This document shows positions 19,957 through 25,629 of a stretch of 25,629 bases of DNA, one piece after another. The notes under the pieces were generated by a model. The model saw only the letters and a program-made list of their open reading frames with translations, made no database searches and had not been told where the DNA came from. Both the position numbers and the translations under genes were made by a program. The stretch is from positions 1-25,629 of the IMG/VR virus record IMGVR_UViG_3300025652_000480, one strand, 5' to 3'. The first letter of the stretch is position 1; each line of letters opens with the position of its first letter. This DNA comes from a virus.

Positions 19957-20208
19957 ATGTTATTACCTGACGGATATATCAAACGTAAAACATCTACGAT
20001 TCCTTTTGGATATGAATTTGATGATTTAACTGGATATTTAAAACCAATAGAAGAACAAATAATTGCTTTGAGCGTAGCTGAGGTTATGGTACAAGATGAA
20101 GAAATATCTTTGAGAGATGCTGCAGATTGGTTACATGTTAAAACTGGCAGATATATTAGTCATGTAGGTTTAAAAAAACACATAGATAAATTAAATAGTG
20201 AGCTTTAG
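19957..20208 (+). CDS. Helix-turn-helix-like protein upstream of terL
   Basis: This 83-aa protein has an opening GYIKRKTSTIPFGYEFDDLT and a body (IALSVAEVMVQDEEISLRDA, then ADWLHVKTGRYISHVGLKKH) that resembles the DNA-binding recombinase-type domain of serine resolvases: a P(F/Y)GY strand followed by helices and a GLKKHI end. It lacks any catalytic domain. Placed immediately upstream of terL, it may bind DNA during packaging or act as an accessory terminase factor. The function is inferred from fold-like features and position. Confidence 0.65.
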   Translation: MLLPDGYIKRKTSTIPFGYEFDDLTGYLKPIEEQIIALSVAEVMVQDEEISLRDAADWLHVKTGRYISHVGLKKHIDKLNSEL

Positions 20209-20211
20209 TAA

Positions 20212-21900
20212 TTGAAAACATATGACTGGGAGATACATCCGGATAACTATTTAAAAGATATTGAAGGTAATTTTGTTTTAAAAAAAGACGGAACGCCTAA
20301 AAAGAAACCCGGAAGACCTACTGGTACTACTTTAAAAAATAAATTAATTACTAATAAAGCTGCAAAAACATCAGCAAAACGTTCTGTTAAAAACAAAGAA
20401 AAAAACATACAAAAGCTTGAAACGGCTTTGTATAATAAACGTAAAGCGTTAGCAAAACAGAAAAAATTATTAGGTGAAGTAGAGTCTACATCAGATAAAA
20501 GTGAAAAAGTTTTTACAACCAATGACTTAGAAGAATTACCTATTACAGCAAAAGAACATATTCTTCAAACAGAAAATGTGCTATTCCATGCTAACGAAGG
20601 TCCACAAACAGACTTCCTTGCTGCCGGTGAGAAAGATGTGTTGTATGGTGGAGCTGCTGGTGGTGGTAAATCTTTTGCCATGATTGTAGACCCACTACGC
20701 TATTGTCACAAAAAAGCACATAGAGCTTTAATACTTAGAAGGTCTATGCCAGAACTTCGTGAGATGATTGACAAGTCTCGTGAGCTATACCCACAAGCAT
20801 TTCCCGGTGCTAAGTTCAGAGAAGTTGAAAAGCTTTGGAATTTTCCCAGTGGTGCGAAGGTTGAATTTGGATTCCTTGAACGAGATGCAGACGTCTATCG
20901 TTATCAAGGACAAGCCTATAGTTGGATAGGATTTGATGAGATTACTCATTTACCTACAGAGTTTAGTTGGAACTATCTTGCTTCTCGTCTTCGTACTACT
21001 GACCCCTCAATTACAACTTACTTACGATGCACAGCAAACCCCGGAGGTGTTGGGTCGCATTGGGTAAAAAAAAGATACATAGAGCCTGCAGAACATAACT
21101 CAAGTTTTGAAGGTGCAGACGGACTGACACGTAAGTTTATTCCGGCTAAGTTAGCTGATAACCCATACCTTGCAGAGGATGGTGTCTATGAGCAAATGCT
21201 TAAGTCTTTACCACCAATTCAACGTAGACAATTACTTGAAGGTAACTGGGATGTAGCAGAAGGAGCTGCTTTTGTAGAATTTAATCCTAGTGTGCATGTT
21301 GTTACACCTTTTCAATTACCTTTACCTTGGGAAAGAGTAAAGGGGATTGACTATGGATATGCCTCAGAGTCTTGTTGTTTATGGGGTATTATTGATATAA
21401 ATGATGGAACTTTAATAATTTATAGAGAATTATACAAAAAAGGCTTGACAGGTGAAGAATTGGGTGCTATAATAACAGATATGGAACTTGAAGACCCTTT
21501 TTCGGTCTCAGGTGTATTAGATACAGCAGCATGGGCTAGAACAGGCACAACTGGACCTACTGTTGGAGAAGCCTTACAAAAAGCAGGTCATAAACTTAGA
21601 CGTGCAGATAAGAATAGAATACAGGGTAAAATCCAAATACATGAGTTTTTAAAAGTTCGTGAAAATGGTAGACCTAAGTTACAGATATTTAACACATGTC
21701 CTAACTTAATAAGAGAATTACAGAGTATACCTTTATCTAAAACAAATCCAGAAGATGTAGACACACATGCATCTGACCACGCATATGATGCACTGCGTTA
21801 TATGATAATGAGCCGACCAAGAATGGAAAGCCCACTAGAACGGATGAGAGGATTGAAACGAGAAATGCATCAACCGTCTGATTCAATATTTGGTTATTAG
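20212..21900 (+). CDS. terL: Terminase large subunit
   Basis: The packaging motor and nuclease. The ATPase has Walker A GGAAGGGKS (146-154), Walker B IGFDE with D242/E243, and a coupling motif CTANPGG (273-279). The RNase H-like nuclease has acidic residues D380 (GIDYGY), D437 (VLDTAA) and D526 or D522 (SDHAYDAL). At 562 aa it has a basic N-terminal extension of about 110 residues with an AT-hook-like core PKKKPGRPTGTT (29-40) and a lysine-rich helix, absent from minimal terminases. The start is a TTG at 20212 with little Shine-Dalgarno; if translation began later, the extension would be shorter. Confidence 0.95.
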   Translation: MKTYDWEIHPDNYLKDIEGNFVLKKDGTPKKKPGRPTGTTLKNKLITNKAAKTSAKRSVKNKEKNIQKLETALYNKRKALAKQKKLLGEVESTSDKSEKVFTTNDLEELPITAKEHILQTENVLFHANEGPQTDFLAAGEKDVLYGGAAGGGKSFAMIVDPLRYCHKKAHRALILRRSMPELREMIDKSRELYPQAFPGAKFREVEKLWNFPSGAKVEFGFLERDADVYRYQGQAYSWIGFDEITHLPTEFSWNYLASRLRTTDPSITTYLRCTANPGGVGSHWVKKRYIEPAEHNSSFEGADGLTRKFIPAKLADNPYLAEDGVYEQMLKSLPPIQRRQLLEGNWDVAEGAAFVEFNPSVHVVTPFQLPLPWERVKGIDYGYASESCCLWGIIDINDGTLIIYRELYKKGLTGEELGAIITDMELEDPFSVSGVLDTAAWARTGTTGPTVGEALQKAGHKLRRADKNRIQGKIQIHEFLKVRENGRPKLQIFNTCPNLIRELQSIPLSKTNPEDVDTHASDHAYDALRYMIMSRPRMESPLERMRGLKREMHQPSDSIFGY

Positions 21901-21906
21901 TAATAT

Positions 21907-24111
21907 ATGGAAAAAGAAAATACATTTTTAAACGCTGATAACATTTACGAAGAAGTAGAGGGTGAAGCGGGTAAAGAACTTTCTCTTGAAATAGAACAAA
22001 AAACTAATCTTGTTGGTATTATCAAAGGCAGATTTACTGTAGCTGAAGATGCAAGAAGGTCAGATGAATCACGATGGTTAAAAGCCTACGAAAACTATAG
22101 AGGACTTTATAACAAGTCTGTTAAGTTTAGAGACTCAGAAAAGTCTCGTATCTTTGTAAAAATTACTAAAACAAAAGTACTGGCTGCTTTTGGTCAACTT
22201 GTTGATGTAATTTTTGGTACAGGTAAATTTCCAATCGGTATTGCTGAAACTAAAATACCTGAAGGTGAATTAGCAAGTGCTCATTTAGATACACAAACAG
22301 GGGCACCCGGAATTGAAAGTACAATAGGTGGGGGCGAGTTACCGGACGATATTGGTAATCGTATAGAAGAAAACCCTTACGATGTAGGGTATGATGGAGA
22401 TGGTAAAACTTTAAAACCCGGAGCATCTTTTGTAAAAGGTTTGTTTGAAGACAGTTTAGAAGACCAAGCAGAAGATAAACTTATAGAAGGTTTTAGCCCT
22501 ATACCTACTAATTTAGAAATTTCTCCAGCACAAAAAGCTGCAAGGAGAATGGAAAAACTTATTCACGACCAAATAGATGAATCAAAAGGTTCGTCAGAAA
22601 TTAGAAACGCTCTTTTAGAATCTTCTTTGTTAGGTACAGGAATTGTAAAAGGACCCTTTAATTTTAACAAAAAACTTCATAAATGGGATACCGATGAAGA
22701 TGGTGAAAGAAGTTATAACCCATTAGAAGTTAGAGTTCCTAGGATTGAGTTTGTTAGTTGTTGGGATTTTTATCCAGACCCTGCAGCTACTAGCATTGAA
22801 GAGTGTGAGTATGTTATTCACAGACACAAACTAAACAAATCTCAACTTAGACAATTACGTAACATGCCTTACTTTGATGAGGACGCTATTCGTAATTGTT
22901 TACAGATGGGGGCTAACTACGAAGAGAAAAGCTTTGAGTCACATTTAAAAGATGATGCAAGAGCTGATGAAGACTATCAAACAAACTTTGAAGTTCTTGA
23001 ATACTGGGGAATCATGGATGCAGAGTATGCACGTGAAGTTGGTATCGAACTTCCAGATGATATTGATGATTTAGATGAAGTCCAAGTTAATGCTTGGATA
23101 TGTGGTGACAATCTATTAAGAGCAGTGGTTAATCCATTTACGCCTTATAGATTACCATACCACGCTTTCCCATACGAAAGAAATCCTTATAACTTCTTTG
23201 GTATTGGTGTAGCTGAGAACATGGATGATTCTCAACAGATTATGAACGGTCATGCACGTATGGCTGTAGACAACCTAGCAATGGCTGGGTCTTTGGTGTT
23301 TGATGTAGATGAGTCTGCTTTAGTTGGTGGACAATCAATGGAAATATATCCGGGTAAAATCTTTAGAAGACAAGCTGGAATGCCCGGACAAGCTATACAT
23401 GGTTTGAAGTTTCCTAACACAGCACCAGAAAACATGATGATGTTTGACAAGTTTAGACAACTTGCAGACGAACAAACTGGCATACCTAGTTATTCACACG
23501 GACAAACAGGTGTACAAAGTATGACAAGGACTGCTTCGGGTATGTCCATGTTGTTAGGTGCATCAAGTTTAAATATTAAAACAGTTGTCAAGAATCTTGA
23601 TGACTTTTTATTAAGACCTCTAGGAGAAGCTTTCTTTCAGTGGAACATGCAGTTCTTTGAAGGCTCACTAGATGTTAAAGGCGATTTAGAAGTTAAAGCT
23701 ACTGGAACAAATAGCTTAATGCAAAAAGAAGTAAGAAGTCAAAGATTAACTACGTTCTTACAAACAACACAGAATCCTGCTATTGCTCCTTTTGTTAAAA
23801 TTTCTAAACTCGTTAGTGAACTTGCTTTTAGCTTAGATTTAGACCCTGATGAAATACTCAATGACCCTGAAGAAGCAGCTATTATGGCACAAATTATAGG
23901 AATGCAAAATGCTGGACAAACAACTAGCCCTGAAGCTCAAAGCCCTGACGGGCAACCAAATGCAATGGGAAGCCTTGCAGGAACACCTGCTCAACCTCAA
24001 GACCTTGGACCTACAGGCACTGGCGGTGGCAACATCGGAATCGGAAATGTACCGGTTGCAGGGGAGAGTGAATTCTCTGGTACGCCTAGAGCAGTTGCCG
24101 GAGCAGGTTAA
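21907..24111 (+). CDS. Portal protein
   Basis: The dodecameric channel at the capsid vertex through which TerL pumps DNA. The 734-aa protein has features of phage portals: an N-terminal acidic region, the segment FVKITKTKVLAAFGQLVDVI (about 83-102), conserved LLGTGIVKGPF, CWDFYPDPAATSIEE, and AGSLVFDVDESAL with a following Gln-rich region. The last 60 or so residues are low-complexity G/P/A/T. It directly follows terL by 6 nt, the usual order. Its length is greater than T7 gp8 (536 aa), fitting portal families of other marine phages. No recognised protease fusion. Confidence 0.9.
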   Translation: MEKENTFLNADNIYEEVEGEAGKELSLEIEQKTNLVGIIKGRFTVAEDARRSDESRWLKAYENYRGLYNKSVKFRDSEKSRIFVKITKTKVLAAFGQLVDVIFGTGKFPIGIAETKIPEGELASAHLDTQTGAPGIESTIGGGELPDDIGNRIEENPYDVGYDGDGKTLKPGASFVKGLFEDSLEDQAEDKLIEGFSPIPTNLEISPAQKAARRMEKLIHDQIDESKGSSEIRNALLESSLLGTGIVKGPFNFNKKLHKWDTDEDGERSYNPLEVRVPRIEFVSCWDFYPDPAATSIEECEYVIHRHKLNKSQLRQLRNMPYFDEDAIRNCLQMGANYEEKSFESHLKDDARADEDYQTNFEVLEYWGIMDAEYAREVGIELPDDIDDLDEVQVNAWICGDNLLRAVVNPFTPYRLPYHAFPYERNPYNFFGIGVAENMDDSQQIMNGHARMAVDNLAMAGSLVFDVDESALVGGQSMEIYPGKIFRRQAGMPGQAIHGLKFPNTAPENMMMFDKFRQLADEQTGIPSYSHGQTGVQSMTRTASGMSMLLGASSLNIKTVVKNLDDFLLRPLGEAFFQWNMQFFEGSLDVKGDLEVKATGTNSLMQKEVRSQRLTTFLQTTQNPAIAPFVKISKLVSELAFSLDLDPDEILNDPEEAAIMAQIIGMQNAGQTTSPEAQSPDGQPNAMGSLAGTPAQPQDLGPTGTGGGNIGIGNVPVAGESEFSGTPRAVAGAG

Positions 24112-24142
24112 GGAAGCAATTAATAGGAAACAAGAAACATGA
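24047..24142 (+). CDS. Possible 31-aa gene overlapping the portal 3' end
   Basis: In another frame over the low-complexity end of the portal gene, an ATG at 24047 opens 31 codons (MYRLQGRVNSLVRLEQLPEQ, continuing helically to KQET). Its stop overlaps the next gene's ATG as ATGA, a coupling pattern frequent in this genome. The peptide is regular and amphipathic, unlike shadow frames, but the binding site is weak (CGGAA). The following gene also has its own AGGA, so coupling is not required. Confidence 0.35.
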   Translation: MYRLQGRVNSLVRLEQLPEQVKEAINRKQET

Positions 24143-25569
24143 GTTTATTAACAAAAGATACCATCGAAGGTTTAAACAGAAATCCTAGAACATTACTAAA
24201 TGGTTTAGAAGCAGCAGCAAAAGAAAAAATGCTGGACTATAATGATGCTATTGAAAATAACAATGAACGTGAAGCTGAAAGATTAAATGCTGAAATTAAC
24301 GAAATCGATGAACGCATTGTTGAAGTTAAATCTGAGTTAGGCGAAGAGTCTTATGAAGAAATGCGAAAAGGTAATGCAGAAGGCGGACTAACAGGTAATC
24401 AAACTAAACTAGATATGAATAAAGATGGTAAAATATCTGGTGAAGATTTTGCATTATTAAGAAAAGCTGATGGTGGTTTATTAATAGACGATAGACAACG
24501 GTATGGAATTGGTGGTAAAGCTGCACAAGAAATAGCAGAAAAATTAAGAACTATAATGGCAAAACGTTCTAAATTAGAAAAAGAAATAGATACCGAAAAT
24601 GTTTCCAAAAAAACTGAAAAAAAACTTAAAAATGACATTAAGAATTTAGATGAAAAAGCTGAAAAATTAAATCATGAAAAGTTTTTAGAAGAAAATAAAA
24701 ATAGACCTTTATCTAAAGATTATGAATATTTTGAAGGTATGAAAAATTCAGATGTTATTCCTCATCGAGAAACAGAAAAATTTTTAAAAGACCACGGATA
24801 TACAGAAGGAACCGTGGATGATTTAACTCGTATTGGAATGCAAAATTACGAATTAAAATATAATGATATTGGTGAAATTGATTCTATTATTGCAAGAGAA
24901 AATATGGGCGATAAGATTGATGAAAAAATATTTAAAAATCCTAAATTGCTTGAACTTGCTCGTTATATGAATTATGCAGAAGGTGGAGAAGTAGATAAGC
25001 AAATGTCTATGTTAATGATGCCTAGTGACCCTGAAGAGGACATGCTTCCAGACAATCAAATGGAAGATGAATACTTAGATTTTATTTTAGACGAAGCATT
25101 AGATAGCGAAGAAGAAGACTATCTAATGGAACAGTTACAAGGCAATGAAAGACTTAGCGAAATATTCGACAAAGTTATTGACATTGCACAAGAATTTGCT
25201 GGGTCTGGTCCTGTTGAAGGTCCGGGTTCAGGAGTCTCTGACAGTATACCCGCAAGGTTATCTGATGGAGAATTTGTCTTTACTGCTAAAGCTGTAGACG
25301 AAATCGGAGCCGACAACTTAATGGCGATGATGAAAGATGCAGAAATGAAAGCAGATGGAAGACAAGATTTAGCTGAGGGTGGTCAACCTGAAGAAGAAGA
25401 AACTGTTGAAATGCCGGTTGAAGAACCTGCATCTAGACAGGACATTAGAGTAGTGAAAACTACTGTAGATAATGGTGGCAAAGGATTATTAGATGAAGAC
25501 GAGATATCTAAAAGTATTAAATCTAAAATGATGCTTGACAACCGAACTGGAAGACACGTCCAAAGCTAA
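24139..25569 (+). CDS. Large acidic virion-associated protein with EF-hand loop
   Basis: This 476-aa protein is not assigned to a named family. Its N-terminal part is coiled-coil-like (about 25-70). Residues 92-103 form a complete EF-hand loop, with D92, N94, D96, G97, I99, S100 and D103. A second helical region (about 127-185) follows. Acid-rich stretches (296-330) precede a glycine-rich segment and the element DSIPARLSDGEFVFTAKAVD (368-387), which recurs in many phage structural or scaffold-associated proteins. Several EGG/DGG/IGG tripeptides are scattered along it. It follows portal, where scaffold, protease or head-completion genes usually lie. A calcium-dependent structural or assembly role is inferred. 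Confidence 0.75.
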   Translation: MSLLTKDTIEGLNRNPRTLLNGLEAAAKEKMLDYNDAIENNNEREAERLNAEINEIDERIVEVKSELGEESYEEMRKGNAEGGLTGNQTKLDMNKDGKISGEDFALLRKADGGLLIDDRQRYGIGGKAAQEIAEKLRTIMAKRSKLEKEIDTENVSKKTEKKLKNDIKNLDEKAEKLNHEKFLEENKNRPLSKDYEYFEGMKNSDVIPHRETEKFLKDHGYTEGTVDDLTRIGMQNYELKYNDIGEIDSIIARENMGDKIDEKIFKNPKLLELARYMNYAEGGEVDKQMSMLMMPSDPEEDMLPDNQMEDEYLDFILDEALDSEEEDYLMEQLQGNERLSEIFDKVIDIAQEFAGSGPVEGPGSGVSDSIPARLSDGEFVFTAKAVDEIGADNLMAMMKDAEMKADGRQDLAEGGQPEEEETVEMPVEEPASRQDIRVVKTTVDNGGKGLLDEDEISKSIKSKMMLDNRTGRHVQS

Positions 25570-25582
25570 ACAAACTTAACGG

Positions 25583-25611
25583 TAGGGCTACCTTATGTCA
25601 TAAGCACCCTA
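25583..25611 (+). terminator. Imperfect hairpin after the EF-hand gene
   Basis: CTTAT-GTC-ATAAG (25592-25604) lies inside outer arms TAGGG/CCCTA (25583-25587, 25607-25611), followed by TCATTTTAT. The T run is short, so termination would be weak; it could be a partial terminator or an RNA processing site. Confidence 0.4.
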
Positions 25612-25629
25612 TCATTTTATAAACCGAAA

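Noticed and set aside
1-25629. CRISPR arrays, insertion sequences, integrase or lysogeny genes
   Set aside because: No regularly spaced long repeats, transposase motifs, tyrosine/serine recombinase catalytic domains or repressor were seen on either strand.

Overview
This window is part of a tailed, double-stranded DNA phage genome. The evidence is a terminase small and large subunit, a portal protein, a T7-like replication set (family A DNA polymerase, primase-helicase, acidic-tailed ssDNA-binding protein, endonuclease I and an exonuclease) and dense overlapping genes. The DNA is AT-rich, and the RNR-carrying replication module resembles uncultured marine phages with low-GC Gram-negative hosts; that host guess is an inference. 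No integrase, repressor or phage RNA polymerase is visible. Several near-consensus sigma70 promoters suggest a lytic phage that relies on host RNA polymerase.

Layout. Positions 1-446 (+) hold the tail of an unidentified gene and a membrane/coiled-coil protein. Positions 443-14037 form one long leftward (-) nucleotide-metabolism and replication operon. In transcription order it carries eight small unknown proteins (one in a widespread MNIFY-type phage family), then ssDNA-binding protein, a 79-aa protein, primase-helicase, DNA polymerase, a two-repeat protein, two PD-(D/E)XK nucleases, an 83-aa protein, endonuclease I, a DUF3310-type protein, NrdA, a 48-aa zinc ribbon, a 60-aa protein, a C5 cytosine methyltransferase, NrdB and a 78-aa protein. 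Positions 14038-14665 are a control region with back-to-back promoters in an inverted repeat, a structured leader, three direct repeats spaced exactly 31 bp and a 16-bp perfect palindrome. Positions 14666-17330 carry a cysteine-rich Gp88-type gene (-), then a rightward DUF932 operon closed by a strong terminator. Positions 17331-17959 are mostly non-coding, with G/C tracts, hairpins and two divergent consensus promoters just before terS. Positions 17960-25569 (+) are the packaging/head module: terS, eight small genes (one lipoprotein, one tiny membrane protein), terL, portal, and a large acidic protein with an EF-hand loop.

The genes fit a lytic programme. RNR supplies dNTPs, the T7-like replisome copies the genome, endonuclease I and the exonucleases resolve and process DNA, the methyltransferase probably protects or marks it, and terminase plus portal package it.

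The most unusual signals are RNA-level. Upstream of the primase-helicase are two abutting hairpins: one exposes a Shine-Dalgarno-like AGGAGG loop, and the other exposes CACCUCCUU, identical to the 3' end of bacterial 16S rRNA and complementary to the primase ribosome binding site. The leftward operon leader carries two hairpin copies with a compensatory base-pair change. Both are proposals read by eye from one sequence.
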